Source: Ampullaceana balthica
Lineage: Eukaryota; Mollusca; Gastropoda; Lymnaeidae
NCBI GenBank assembly: GCA_944989445.1
Contig: CALYLW010001397.1
Span: 274,894-338,893, forward strand
Direction of reading: 5' to 3'
Length of the DNA stretch: 64,000 nucleotides
Positions within the stretch are counted from its first letter, which is position 1, and every line of letters starts with the position of its first letter. This document shows positions 45,910-54,760 of this stretch, one piece after another. A model generated the notes under the pieces. That model searched no databases, was not told the DNA's origin, and saw only the letters and a list, made by a program, of their open reading frames with translations. Both the position numbers and the translations under genes were made by a program.

Positions 45910-48151
45910 CAATTATACATATATAATTATATATTTTATTTTTATATATTTTATTTGGAAGTCGAGCAGCCAGATAATCATTATATTTTTTTTCAAAATA
46001 TGTTAGGTCTTCACCTATTAATTTTTTTAAAACTATACAACTATGTTAAGGAGTTCTTGAATAATGATTTAGAAGAGAGAAAGATATAAATGATACACAG
46101 TGTTAGAGATTGTCTAGTGTTGAACAAGTGATTAATAGTTAGGATTTTTGAATACTGAATTAAATCAATATTTTAAAAAGTGTTACATTATTTTATCAGA
46201 ATATAGTTTTTGTCTTTATTTGTTTTCTTCAATTTCTCTTTTAAAATTAAACAAAAATTCATAAATAAGAGCTTAGCCAACCTTGGAAACTATTAAAGAC
46301 TCATTTTAAAAGAGAAATTGGTACATAACACACATCTACATTTACAAGAATGCATGTTTACAAGAACCAGGCTGCAAGAAAAGTGCAAGGAACAGTATGA
46401 GGACATCTTCTCCAAAATACATTGACCTGACTAAAGCTTCTAATACATTTTGCAGAGAAGGGCTGTTGAGTCCCCCTAAGTCACTTTTTAAGAACCACTG
46501 AAGAATCCCACGCTATGATTCACAAGGCCAGTCGCGCATGAGTATTGTCCAGGATGGTGCAAGGCTAGGTCTGACCTATCAGAACAGAGTACTGCCGTGT
46601 ACGACAAAAAGATTCCCAATAGGTATTAAGTGAAGAGTGACACGAGACGTGGGTGTGGGCGATATAAATAATGGAATTGTGAGACAATGCGTACTCTGCA
46701 TACCAACCCATACTAAGACGTAGTAGATGTATTTGAGTATCGGGACTTGTGAAGTGAGAGCCTGGATGGGAATTTTGTCTTCAGGTTGGTTAGATAAGTT
46801 ATAGACATAGTTAGTACAGTTTTAAATGCATAAATTGTATACTTCAGTATGTCAGTTAACACTTGTTTATTGACATGTTTTATTGACTTGTTAGAGAATG
46901 TATTTTATACTATTACTGTCTTCAGCCAGTAAGTTATAGCCAGTAAAGTGAAGTAAAGTTAATGTTAGCTATTGAAGTGTAGCAAAGCAGATTAGACAGG
47001 AGACTTGCTAGTGTGTAGGAGGTGATCAAGGCGACCCCGTGACACAGCGTTTTGAGAGTCAGTGTGGAGGACTAGGTCACAGCTGACGGTAGACAAGTCA
47101 TCGAGCTGTCAATCACTCCACTTAATTGAGGGGCGTGGCGTCTAACGGCATATCTGGTTATTTGTAAGAATCATCACTGACAAGCAATGTGGAACAGGAG
47201 ACTGACCCTTAACCTTGGACCGGGTGTAAGATGGATGAGCGACAGGCGTCCTATTCAATGGAGCTTGGCTCATTGAGAAATTTTGTATTATGTATCTAAT
47301 GTCTATTCTTTTGTTTACCTTGTCTTCTAGTAATTGTAATTTGTTTATGTATATATACATATTTTATTTGTTATTCAATGTTATGTAATAAATATTATCA
47401 TATGCTGTAGACAGAGGTGTTGTGTACTTATTTATATGCATGTGTATTAACGTATTCAGTTTATAGATAGAGTGTATATGACACTTGTGGGGATCATTCA
47501 TTAAGATATAGTGATTGTTAACATTTGCGAGCACGTCCTGATGTGTGCACAGAGCCTAGGCACTAAACCCAATCGTCGACAAGGGCTGTGGAGAATTCAG
47601 GCAGAGTATGGTTGTCATCCTGTCCATTGCTTATCCGACAAGCGGACGAGCATTTCGTTCAAGAATATGGTTAATAAGCTGCCGAAGAACAAACGTGAAA
47701 TGGTTCAAAACGTTTTCCCCGTCACTTTTGTATGGCCTTTATGAAACACAAAAGGACATTTAATTTAGTTCCTGATAAGATTGATGCGCCGTTTAGGCTC
47801 TATTGTCTTTAAGTAGTTTAAACAAAAAATCTTCAGTCATTGAGTCATTGAGATCATTTTCCTTATAACTGTAAGGTCAACTTTTGAACTATATTTTATC
47901 ATTTAGAGTAATAGCATGCAATAGAATCAATTGAACAATTTGTTTGGTCCTTTAATGGTAATAGTATACACAAGAATCGTTACCCTGGCCATGGAGACTC
48001 TGTAAACATCGCTAAGCCTCGTGAAAATATTCCCTAAGACAACAGGAAAAAGACTGGTCCACGAATTGGCTTGTTGTAGTGCCATCTCCGGAGAGCTGTT
48101 TGTCACTTGCTGTTTATCAGGATTCCTCTTCAGTCTCTTTGAGGGTGGCAT
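33552..48151 (-). CDS. Gene B: F-box only protein 33/39-like, six exons in frame
   Basis: Exons: 48151-47984, 45242-45101, 44849-44607, 44230-44073, 35293-35173, 33769-33552. They sum to 1050 nt, 349 residues plus TGA. The F-box is SLFPVVLGNIFTRLSDVYRV then VCKTW (about residues 33-61), followed by the LRR-like body. Keeping the frame needs a weak donor (GTGCAG) at exon 2 and the second of two tandem donors (GTAAGTAATT) at exon 3, because the exon 4 acceptor has moved 5 nt. In exon 6 the gene A-type donor is missing and the frame runs into TGA at 33554-33552, with AATAAA just beyond. So B could be a shortened functional gene or a decaying one. Introns hold several transposons. The likely role is as a SKP1-binding substrate adaptor; the substrate is unknown. 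Confidence 0.58.
34040..34248. mobile_element. hAT-type MITE
   Basis: The element 34048-34240 starts CAGTGTTTCTCAA and ends TTGAGAAACACTG, perfect 13-bp inverted repeats. The flanking octamers are CATTAGCT and CATTAGTG (6 of 8 match), consistent with an aged 8-bp duplication. In intron 5 of gene B. Confidence 0.8.
35173..35293 (-). CDS. Gene B exon 5
   Basis: 121 nt, acceptor TTTCCAG, donor GTAAAA, phase 0 to 1. Reads KFTKLRAINLHSSLLKEDLF and on to FKRE, without the stop seen in gene A. It is nearly 9 kb from exon 4 because of inserted elements. Confidence 0.72.
36548..36645 (-). mobile_element. LTR fragment flanking the gypsy relic (left)
   Basis: Near copy of 37922-38021: CCTCATAACAATCGCATT, TCTCTCTGCTGTCA and GTGAATTTTCACGTG recur in the same order. 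Together they bracket the minus-strand pol relic and look like remains of its LTRs. Confidence 0.5.
36860..37912 (-). pseudogene. Ty3/gypsy pol relic (RT and RNase H)
   Basis: Minus strand shows an RT segment with FEIFTSFDLNRCF and YTAFVAIDE, later FYRPFIESM, then RNase H with FIVSTDASYVALGACLLQD and LSRNLTRTERNYSNMER, and finally LLTDNKPLVAFN. The usual YLDD active site is corrupted and frameshifts are present. Protease and integrase were not seen. Inactive retrotransposon remnant in intron 4 of gene B. Confidence 0.8.
37922..38021 (-). mobile_element. LTR fragment flanking the gypsy relic (right)
   Basis: See the left partner at 36548-36645. On the minus strand it opens TGTCACGTGAAAATTCACAG, like the starts of the LTR-like repeats at 29502 and 57664. 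Confidence 0.5.
38055..38600 (-). repeat. Dispersed repeat, inverted relative to 43490-44033
   Basis: Reverse complement of 43490-44033 over about 540 bp with many indels. Both ends carry AAATCCCTTAT-type words in inverted orientation (ATAAGGGATTT), hinting at a TIR element, though similarity at one end runs past that word. Confidence 0.7.
39205..39367. repeat. 39-bp tandem repeat
   Basis: Four copies of a 39-bp unit containing TTTTAGTAGTTGTTGGAATG, nearly identical, so recently expanded. Confidence 0.85.
40192..40330 (-). mobile_element. Helitron 3' end, minus orientation
   Basis: On the minus strand CCGTTATTTTTGACGG then GTTATCT and CTAG, followed by T: the same hairpin type as at 14473-14500. 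The body to the right is not delimited. Confidence 0.5.
40590..42660 (-). pseudogene. Decayed endonuclease-reverse transcriptase LINE
   Basis: Minus strand, in order: KAPSNDGIPV region (about 42200-42030), DWKNYRGISLLSIVGNDFAR and DLTKAFDLVSHKGLLSILEK (41953-41618), then WLGHVCRMSSEHIPRALLYG (40960-40780) and RFKDVCKKEMSLAKIDHN with RTYWRAKVREGFH (40833-40600). Frameshifts separate the blocks, and the FADD region and most of the endonuclease are not readable. The 3' tail words recur at 22012-22086. Lies in intron 4 of gene B. Confidence 0.85.
42030..42230. repeat. Threefold tandem duplication inside the LINE relic
   Basis: Three copies of about 72 bp sharing CTTACTTAAGGACTTCTGCAGGAATG and ATCGTTACCTGGA. 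They duplicate the segment encoding the GKAP-NDGIP motif of the RT, so they arose after insertion and probably after inactivation. Confidence 0.8.
42780..43345 (-). repeat. Repeat with GGGCCC-type cores, Helitron-like family
   Basis: Phrases such as TTATATAGCTCATTTAAAG and TAAAGTTTCATGCATCTACC parallel those at 4975-5680 and 26870-28576. Ends are not resolved. A (TA)n microsatellite follows at 43390-43423. Confidence 0.4.
43490..44033 (+). repeat. Dispersed repeat abutting gene B exon 4
   Basis: Inverted partner of 38055-38600, opening TTTTTGACTATAAATCCCTT and closing TATAAGGGATTT about 40 bp beyond the exon 4 donor. The 71-codon plus-strand frame across its edge is a shadow. Confidence 0.7.
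44073..44230 (-). CDS. Gene B exon 4
   Basis: From acceptor CATTTTAG to donor GTAATC, 158 nt. The family frame (IEFTIDQAKLHQDYGLKVIQ) starts at the third base, five bases earlier than in gene A, so it joins in frame only if exon 3 uses its downstream tandem donor. Content otherwise matches gene A exon 4. Confidence 0.6.
44607..44849 (-). CDS. Gene B exon 3
   Basis: Acceptor ATCAG; begins GKQSIKFAKCFARCLQDVEI and ends HPSLE. Two overlapping donors exist, GTAAGT after 44611 and GTAATT after 44607. The first is the better consensus; the second keeps gene B in frame. Confidence 0.7.
45101..45242 (-). CDS. Gene B exon 2
   Basis: 142 nt, acceptor TTGTTTAG, VCKTWRLCYLDPILWRKKI. The in-frame donor GTGCAG is weak; a strong GTAAGA six bases further would give phase 0 and a stop early in exon 3. 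Confidence 0.65.
45858..45902. repeat. (TA)n microsatellite
   Basis: Pure TA dinucleotide run in intron 1 of gene B; the surrounding Tyr-Ile open frame is an artefact. Confidence 0.95.
46361..46600 (+). pseudogene. LINE RT relic, plus orientation
   Basis: Reads LQEKCKEQYEDIFSK, then DLTKA- and REGLL-like words in shifted frames, and later SRMSIVQDGARLGL, matching the palm region of the endonuclease-RT LINE family (LLEKCQEQNSDLFSTYVDLT in the young copy). Heavily mutated; intron 1 of gene B. Confidence 0.65.
46800..47480 (+). repeat. Dispersed repeat (partner 11280-11960)
   Basis: Same core and end as at 11280-11960 (CAAGGCGACCCC, AGAGGTGTTGTG). It lies between two LINE scraps in intron 1 of gene B. 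Possibly a solo LTR. Confidence 0.45.
47562..47640 (+). pseudogene. Short LINE RT scrap
   Basis: RRQGLWRIQAEYGCHP resembles REGLWKIMAKYGCPRK of the young LINE. Absent from the paralogous interval of gene A, so inserted after the duplication or lost from A. Confidence 0.5.
47984..48151 (-). CDS. Gene B exon 1 (start and F-box)
   Basis: 168 nt from ATG at 48151-48149 (AAAA before it) to donor GTAACG. MPPSKRLKRNPDKQQ, then the F-box from WTSLFPVVLGNIF. Slightly shorter linker than gene A. Confidence 0.75.
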
Positions 48152-48548
48152 TTTTGACTAGTTGAAAGAACCGGTTTCTGTCAAGGGTGTCAATCAATTA
48201 GGTGTCAACAATATGTGTTACCAGTCTTTTGTATTGAACATAAAAGGGTAAAAACAAAGAGAATGGTGCGCTCGATAAATGGTATTTTTGGCTGCTTTAT
48301 TTGTTTTTTTTTCTATTTTAATTTTTAAAAATAGACAACTAAACCTAACCCAGACCCTAAAACTAAAATTACAACCTTAATTACGTTTATGGATAAAAAT
48401 AATTGCACTTACTCCCTTTTCAAGTGTGAAAATACATTTCATTCACGGAAGTACGCGCTCCGCTATAGCAATACAATGTAAATAGTTGAGCGCTACCTTC
48501 TCTTTGCTTTAGCCAAATAAAAGATAGTAGATGCTTGGGCTACAGGTT

Positions 48549-51500
48549 AATCAAGCTTTTGAGACGATGCAGACAGACCTCAGAGGAGAACAGCCCTGAT
48601 TGGTGAAGAACTCGCTAGATACGGCATCGACGTCGCAGCCCTGAGCGAGACCAGGCTCGCGGGAGAAGGAGAGCTCTGTGAAAGAGGATCTGGTTACACA
48701 TTTTACTGGAGTGGCAGACCCAGCGAGGAGCGACGTGAGGCAGGCGTTGGGTTTGCAGTTAAGACAACTCTTGTCGGAAAGCTGGCTGGACTTCCCAAGG
48801 GAGTGAACGACAGGCTCATGACCATGAAACTCCCACTGGCTGGAAAGAAGCACCTCACCATCATCAGTGCCTACGCTCCAACCATGACTAATCCAGATGA
48901 CCTAAAGGCAAAGTTTTACGAAGAACTTCACACTGTCATTGCCGACGTTCCAAAGGCGGACAAACTCATCTTGCTAGGTGACTTCAACGCAAGAGTTGGC
49001 AAGGACAACGTTGCCTGGGAAGGAGTCCTTGGACACCATGGAGTGGGTCAATGCAACAGCAACGGTCTTCTTTTACTCCAGACCTGCGCTGAACTTGAAC
49101 TGCTGATCACCAACACGATCTTCCGCCTCCCCACTCGTAACCGGACGTCATGGATGCACCCCCGATCGAAGCACTGGCATCTTATTGACTACGTCATCGT
49201 GAGGAAGAGGGACAGGCAGGATGTACGAGTTACCAAATCCATGTGCGGCGCTGAATGCTGGACAGACCACCGCCTCATCATCACCAAGCTCAACATCCGC
49301 ATTCAGCCTAAACGACGCCCGCAAGGGAAGAAGGCCCCGAAACGGCTTAATGTTGCCAAACTGAATACCGACAGCTGCAAACAGTCCTTTGTAGATGCTC
49401 TGGAAAAGTGCTTGAAATCCACCTCTCCGGGAAACCAGAGCGTGGAGGCAGACTGGGCATCACTCAGAGAGCTGATTTACTCCACAGCTACAGAGACCCT
49501 GGGGCCCCAGACCAGGAAACATAAGGACTGGTTCGATGAGAACTCCGAAGACATCAAGCAGTTATTGGATGAGAAACACCACCTTCACCAAGCATACATC
49601 AATAACCCCAAGTCCACGGCAAGGAGAGATGCACTCAACAACATACGCAAGACTGTTCAGCAGAAGCTCCGTCAGATGCAGGACGATTGGCTCGGCAACA
49701 AAGCTGACGAGATCCAAGGCTATGCAGACAGGCGTGACTATAAAAACTTCTACGACGCCTTGAAAGAAGTATATGTCCCCACGCCCTCAGGATCAAGCCC
49801 CCTCCTCAGCGCAGACGGTAACACTCTAATCACAGACAAAGAGAAGATCTTGGAGAGATGGGTCGAACATTTCGATGACGTCCTAAATCGCCCTTCGACA
49901 ATCAACGACGAAGCCATCAATCGTCTACCCCAAGTGCCCACAAACAAAGCACTGGATGACCCACCAACCTTGCTCGAGACCCAGAAAGCAATCTATCTTA
50001 TCTCCAGTGGCAAAGCACCTGGCTCTGACGCCATACCAGCTGAGGTCTACAAGGAGGGGGGAACAGCCCTGACTGAAAGGCTCCATGAGCTGTTTCTCTT
50101 AATATGGAAGCAAGAGACGATCCCGCAGGACTTCAAAGATGCCACCATCATACATCTATATAAGCGAAAAGGAAGTAGACAGGCTTGTGACAACCACAGA
50201 GGCATATCCCTGCTTTCTATTGCAGGAAAGATCCTCGCCAGAATCCTGCTCAACCGCCTCACAGTGCACCTTGACCAAGGACTCCTGCCTGAAAGTCAGT
50301 GTGGATTCCGAAAAGAGCGAGGAACCATCGACATGGTGTTCGCTGCCAGGCAGCTGCTGGAGAAATGTCAGGAGCAGAACTCTGATCTGTTCTCCACCTA
50401 TGTCGACCTGACCAAGGCCTTTGACACTGTTGGCAGAGAGGGTCTGTGGAAGATCATGGCCAAGTACGGTTGCCCAAGGAAATTCATCGTCTTGGTGCAA
50501 CAATTCCATGAAGGCATGCAGGCCAGAGTCCAGGACAGCGGGGAGTTTTCTGATCCTTTCCCAGTCACAAACGGAGTCAAGCAGGGCTGCGTCCTGGCAC
50601 CAACACTGTTTAGCCTCATGTTTTCCGCCATGCTGACAGAGGCCTTCAGAGACGAGGATGTTGGTGTCAACCTGAAATACCGCACAGATGGCAAGCTGTT
50701 CAACCTTCGGAGGCTCCAGGCAAAAACCAAGGTTATGACAGACATAATCAGAGACCTGCTGTTCGCTGATGACTGTGCCCTCAACGCTGTCTCAGAAGCC
50801 GACATGCAACGCAGTGTAAACCTGTTCTCCAGTGCCTGCACAAACTTTGGTCTGTCAATCAACACCAAGAAGACTGAGGTCCTCCATCAGCCTGCGCCTG
50901 GAAGACCATACGTAGAGCCCAACATCACTGTCAACGGCCAGAGACTCAATACAGTGCACCGGTTCACATACCTAGGCAGCACACTGTCTCAAAATGTCAC
51001 CATCGATGACGAAGTGAACGTCAGAATTGCCAGAGCCAGCTCCACTTTTGGCAGGTTGTACCCTAATGTCTGGAACAGAAGAGGCATTACCATCCAGACC
51101 AAGCTGAAAGTGTACAGGGCAGTGGTGCTCCCCACACTGCTTTATGCTTGTGAAACTTGGACTGTTTATCAGCGCCATGCAAGAAAGCTGAACCACTTTC
51201 ATATAACAAGCCTCAGGAAGATTCTCGGCATAAAGTGGCAGAACAAAATTCCAGACACAGTGGTACTGACCAAGGCAGGTCTCCCCAGCATCTTCACCCT
51301 CCTGATGCAGTCCCAGCTTCGCTGGGCAGGGCACGTTGTCCGAATGCCAGACGAGAGACTGCCAAAGAGAATCTTTTATGGTGAGCTCCAGTATGGCCAG
51401 CGGTCCCACGGTGGGCAAAAGAAACGCTTCAAAGACACACTGAAAGCCTCAATGAAAGCGTTTGCCATAAATCCAGACACGTGGGAACGAGCTGCAATGG

Positions 51501-51762
51501 ACCGATCCACCTGGCGCTCTTCCATCCACGAAGGTGCCAGGTCATGTGAGGCAAACCGGATTACCGCCGCAGAAAAGAAGAGGCAAGCCCGAAAGGCCCA
51601 TGCTGTCAACCCTCCAGGAGATGTCGCACTCGCCCCCTGTCCCTTCTGTTCCCGAACCTTTCGTGCAAGGATCGGCCTAATCAGCCATCTGCGCACGCAC
51701 AGAAAACCCTCGGATGACTAGAGTGGTCCTCGTCGTATCGACGGACGAACGAACAATCAAGC
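48549..51762 (+). mobile_element. Young LINE insertion with 8-bp target duplication
   Basis: The element 48557-51754 is flanked by AATCAAGC (48549-48556 and 51755-51762). The empty site is visible in the gene A flank near 19670. It is truncated at its 5' end just inside the endonuclease domain. The 3' end is a 33-bp untranslated tail closing GACGGACGAACGAAC, a short GAAC repeat instead of poly(A). Its base composition is far richer in GC than the host DNA. Confidence 0.88.
48563..51721 (+). CDS. LINE endonuclease-reverse transcriptase, open but 5' truncated
   Basis: Open for 1053 codons including the TAG stop, after a TGA at 48560-48562; no ATG before 48818. Counting from the GTG at 48803: an apurinic-type endonuclease with the catalytic Glu upstream in LSETR (near 48665), GDFNA at 59-63 and the TDH pair at 154-156; an RT domain with GKAPGSDAIPAE, RGISLLSIAGKI, GVKQGCVLAPTLFS and FADD at 654-657; and a C-terminal C2H2 finger CPFC...HLRTH (Cys946, Cys949, His962, His966). 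It nicks target DNA and reverse-transcribes its RNA in place. Only the first stretch of the endonuclease is missing, so this copy should be unable to move by itself. It resembles mollusc and arthropod endonuclease-RT LINEs; the clade is not assigned. Confidence 0.93.
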   Translation, partial: DDADRPQRRTALIGEELARYGIDVAALSETRLAGEGELCERGSGYTFYWSGRPSEERREAGVGFAVKTTLVGKLAGLPKGVNDRLMTMKLPLAGKKHLTIISAYAPTMTNPDDLKAKFYEELHTVIADVPKADKLILLGDFNARVGKDNVAWEGVLGHHGVGQCNSNGLLLLQTCAELELLITNTIFRLPTRNRTSWMHPRSKHWHLIDYVIVRKRDRQDVRVTKSMCGAECWTDHRLIITKLNIRIQPKRRPQGKKAPKRLNVAKLNTDSCKQSFVDALEKCLKSTSPGNQSVEADWASLRELIYSTATETLGPQTRKHKDWFDENSEDIKQLLDEKHHLHQAYINNPKSTARRDALNNIRKTVQQKLRQMQDDWLGNKADEIQGYADRRDYKNFYDALKEVYVPTPSGSSPLLSADGNTLITDKEKILERWVEHFDDVLNRPSTINDEAINRLPQVPTNKALDDPPTLLETQKAIYLISSGKAPGSDAIPAEVYKEGGTALTERLHELFLLIWKQETIPQDFKDATIIHLYKRKGSRQACDNHRGISLLSIAGKILARILLNRLTVHLDQGLLPESQCGFRKERGTIDMVFAARQLLEKCQEQNSDLFSTYVDLTKAFDTVGREGLWKIMAKYGCPRKFIVLVQQFHEGMQARVQDSGEFSDPFPVTNGVKQGCVLAPTLFSLMFSAMLTEAFRDEDVGVNLKYRTDGKLFNLRRLQAKTKVMTDIIRDLLFADDCALNAVSEADMQRSVNLFSSACTNFGLSINTKKTEVLHQPAPGRPYVEPNITVNGQRLNTVHRFTYLGSTLSQNVTIDDEVNVRIARASSTFGRLYPNVWNRRGITIQTKLKVYRAVVLPTLLYACETWTVYQRHARKLNHFHITSLRKILGIKWQNKIPDTVVLTKAGLPSIFTLLMQSQLRWAGHVVRMPDERLPKRIFYGELQYGQRSHGGQKKRFKDTLKASMKAFAINPDTWERAAMDRSTWRSSIHEGARSCEANRITAAEKKRQARKAHAVNPPGDVALAPCPFCSRTFRARIGLISHLRTHRKPSDD

Positions 51763-52019
51763 CGAAGAAACTTGACGAGTAATTCTTTTAATACAAATAT
51801 GTAATATATTCTAATACCGCTTACTCTCAATGTTAAAGCCAATACATCGTTTAAATTTGCTATGGTACTAAGTTTAAATGGGATGGTGCGAAATAGTGTT
51901 TTAAAAATATTTTTTTAAAGGAAATTCCAGAAATAAACGTAAAACAGGAACATAACTTAATAGCTGATAATAATTAGTAACTAGTAGCTTGCGCTACAAG
52001 GACGTCTGAAAAAAACAAC
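51763..52019. other. Duplicated 5' flank of gene B
   Basis: Continues the match to the gene A flank from about 19675 after the LINE insertion. Confidence 0.6.
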
Positions 52020-52400
52020 TTGTTACTGGCGACCATAAAACGTAGGAAGCTATTGCTTAGGAGCGTACCCTCCTGTCCAGTGTGCGTTTGGGCAGTCCTT
52101 CTCAAACTATTTAGTATGGCGGACCGGCAGGAATTTTTTCGCTTGCTCCAGAGACCGGTGCCCTATTCTTCCTGCACTGATGATTTTTTCTGTCATTTTT
52201 TGATAACTTCAGGGGACCGGCGGCGGATTGCCCACGGACCGGCACCGGTCCGCAGACCACCACTTTGAGAAGCACTGCGTTAGGGCACTCAAGCTCGGGA
52301 AGCCACCTTAAAGCTATGAGCGGAGAGAGAAGAGCCAGGAGAAAGGTGGGGGGAAGAGGAGCAGGAGTCAAAGACATCGTCCCCTGAGGAAGTCATGCCC
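52020..52400 (+). pseudogene. LINE 3' tail interrupted by a MITE
   Basis: The plus strand carries the same Arg/Gly/Ser-rich end and CATCGTCCC-type tail as the LINEs at 40590 and 22012, for example AGAGGAGCAGGAGTCAAAGAC. It is split by the hAT MITE at 52093-52277. Confidence 0.55.
52085..52285. mobile_element. hAT-type MITE inside the LINE tail
   Basis: The element 52093-52277 (185 bp) begins CAGTCCTTCTCAAACTA and ends CACTTTGAGAAGCACTG. Flanks CGTTTGGG and CGTTAGGG match at 7 of 8 positions. It contains CGGACCGGCACCGGTCCG, a strong palindrome. Confidence 0.82.
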
Positions 52401-53371
52401 CATACCTCAATTCTTAACTAATTTAATTGCTAGTAGTAATGGCTTCAGATAAAGCGATCACAACAAAATATTTCTTCTGCATCTTTCTAGCCTTACTACA
52501 TTTTAACTTGTGCACTAAGTTCTTTCAAAGAATCCCGTGCTGATCATTAAATAAATCAACGTCAGTGAACAGTTTTGTCAGTTTATTATCCCGCTTTGGC
52601 GATTTAAGTCAATGGAAAAGTGTATTAACAGTTTGCAAAACTTATTTAAAAAATCAAATAATAAAGGCCCGAGCAATGCTTTTCAATAGATGTTTTTTGT
52701 TAATGAAAAATGTTTTACCTTTATTCAAATTATAACATAACCATAAACATATCTTTAAAATGTCCTTGCAAGACTACTTTTTTTTTAAAGTATTGTAACA
52801 AGAAATAAAAATAACTGAATAAAAGGTCACTTGAAGCTCACGGATACGGATAATTCTTGTACACTTACAGTGCAATTTCACTGTTGAATATAATGTGAAC
52901 GTAAAAGGGTTTTCACTGTTTGCGGTATTAGCTAGATATTTGAGGATTGTATGCCATTCATGAGGTCGAAATCATCCCCGTCGATCATAAACTTCTAAAT
53001 TTACAATGTTTTAATTTCTGTTTTTGATCTCCATTATGTCATCATTTCTTTTTCAATGGTATAATATTTAATAAATAAAGTAGCTTAAATTTCTATAATT
53101 ATTGTATTTCTTTTTACCGATGAAGGCCCATAAAACTTTTAGTTATTTATATGTTCATTAATTAGGAGTTCATTAATTGTTTTAAAAACTCAGTTTGTTT
53201 GTGAAACTCGTAACATAAATAATTATTAGTAAATTGTTTCCAACGAAACACAAATTGTAAACAAAAAAAAACCAGTGAAAGAAATAGTCCCTTTATCAAT
53301 ATTATGTATCTGAGAATGATTCTTTTAGATGTTTAAATATCATACACAGTGTTTAAAATTGAGAAGATATA

Positions 53372-53372
<1 letters not shown>

Positions 53373-53418
<46 letters not shown>
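53373..53418. repeat. (TA)n microsatellite
   Basis: Pure TA run within the spacer paralogous to 20.8 kb. Confidence 0.95.
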
Positions 53419-53425
<7 letters not shown>

Positions 53426-53774
53426 AAATTATAATGTTTTATATATTTATATAGATATATCGAAAATAATAGTATAATACTACACATTCGACTACGTTGC
53501 ATGTGTTACTATTTTTGTTTATAACTCACCTTTCCTAATAATTTAAGTGTAATTGCTATCTTGAAAATGTAAGTAATTAAAGTTTAAGCTCATAAGTTAG
53601 TGCAAACAACTGGCGAAAATATAATAAATTAGTTGAACTCATCACACTTGGATGTAAACTAAAGCCAGGAATGCTAAACACTGAATTCATACCGATTTAT
53701 GGAGTTTGGTATGCAGGTGAACAGGAGATAAAACCTAGCCCCGTACGGACACACCTATTGTGTCAAGCTGTATA

Positions 53775-54309
53775 ATTTAATGACTCTTCCAGTCTTTTGG
53801 ATTAAGTTCATGGCGGAATATCCTGAGATTGTCACTAAAGCAATTAAATCCCTATTGCCATTTCCGACATCCTATCTGTGTGAAGCGGGGTTTTCTGCAG
53901 TGACGGCAACGAAGACAAAACAACGGAATAAATCGGACATAAGCAGCACACTTCGGGTGTCATTGTCTCCCATTACCACCAGTTGGAACCGTCTCTTTGC
54001 AGAGAAACAAGCCCAGGGTTCTCGTTTATTTCACATTCTAGTAAATTAAAATATTAAACAAAGTTTACTTCATTTTTTGTGTAACTTTATTTTACTTTGA
54101 AGGCATGTTTAAGTACAATTAAATTTAAAAAATAAAATAAAAACAATCTAAAATACCTGTATAAACAATCAATGCAGCCGCAGCCCCCCCCCCTCTCCAC
54201 AACCACCCACCCGCCCGTAACCCCGCCCCCCAGGTCAGTGGGCCGCTGTAAGATTATCAAACTTTTACAGGTCCACGGCGTTAAAAAGTTCGGGGACCAC
54301 TGATTTAAT
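53775..54309 (+). mobile_element. hAT fragment with transposase C-terminus
   Basis: An insertion relative to the gene A spacer, bounded by ATTTAAT at 53775-53781 and 54303-54309. The right end AGTTCGGGGACCACTG is a good hAT terminus. At the left the sequence starts directly in transposase coding, with no inverted repeat. Confidence 0.65.
53780..54049 (+). pseudogene. hAT transposase dimerisation-domain fragment
   Basis: An open frame of 89 codons beginning MTLPVFWIKFMAEYPEIV. LLPFPTSYLCEAGFSAV, TKTKQRNK and LRVSLSPI are the C-terminal signature of the BED-finger/hAT transposase family (the SYLCE-GFS block belongs to the dimerisation region). The catalytic core upstream is absent, so it is not a functional transposase. 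Confidence 0.8.
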
Positions 54310-54519
54310 TAATGTTCTATTGGCATATGCAGCTAAGTGTGGAGATAGTGGAATATTTTTTGTGTCTAGATTCCAGGCTTATTTTTCTTATTTTCCCTTG
54401 TCGTTTAAACCATTTCGTAGTCGTAAAAGAACCGGTAGATTATACGGATAACAGAAGCAGGTAATTTATTCGATGATGGTGTTTACAAATTATTGTTTAT
54501 CTCAAGCACGTTGTTTTTG

Positions 54520-54760
54520 TTCAGCCTTTTCCTAAACGAGAAGCAGCTGCCGTTATCTTTGACGTGTGCAACCTACATTGGGCATATGACAACTACGAGA
54601 GTCCTCCAGACATGCCTTTCCTGGGCCACTCTGCTGCATCTTTGAGGTATGGCCAAGTCTCTTGATTCGTCCCTCGAACTGTCCGTGCCAAATGTTTTTG
54701 GACGACATTTCTGCCTCTTTCCACAAAGGTTTACGTTCAGGGCTTGCCCATTGTTGATTT
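54520..54760 (-). pseudogene. LINE C-terminal relic (paralogous to 21420-21660)
   Basis: Same relic in the duplicated spacer, with words such as CCAAGTCTCTTGATTCGTCC. Shared position shows it was present before duplication. Confidence 0.6.

Noticed and set aside
49536..51696. Many frames of 65-156 codons on both strands
   Set aside because: Shadows of the single long LINE frame 48563-51721.
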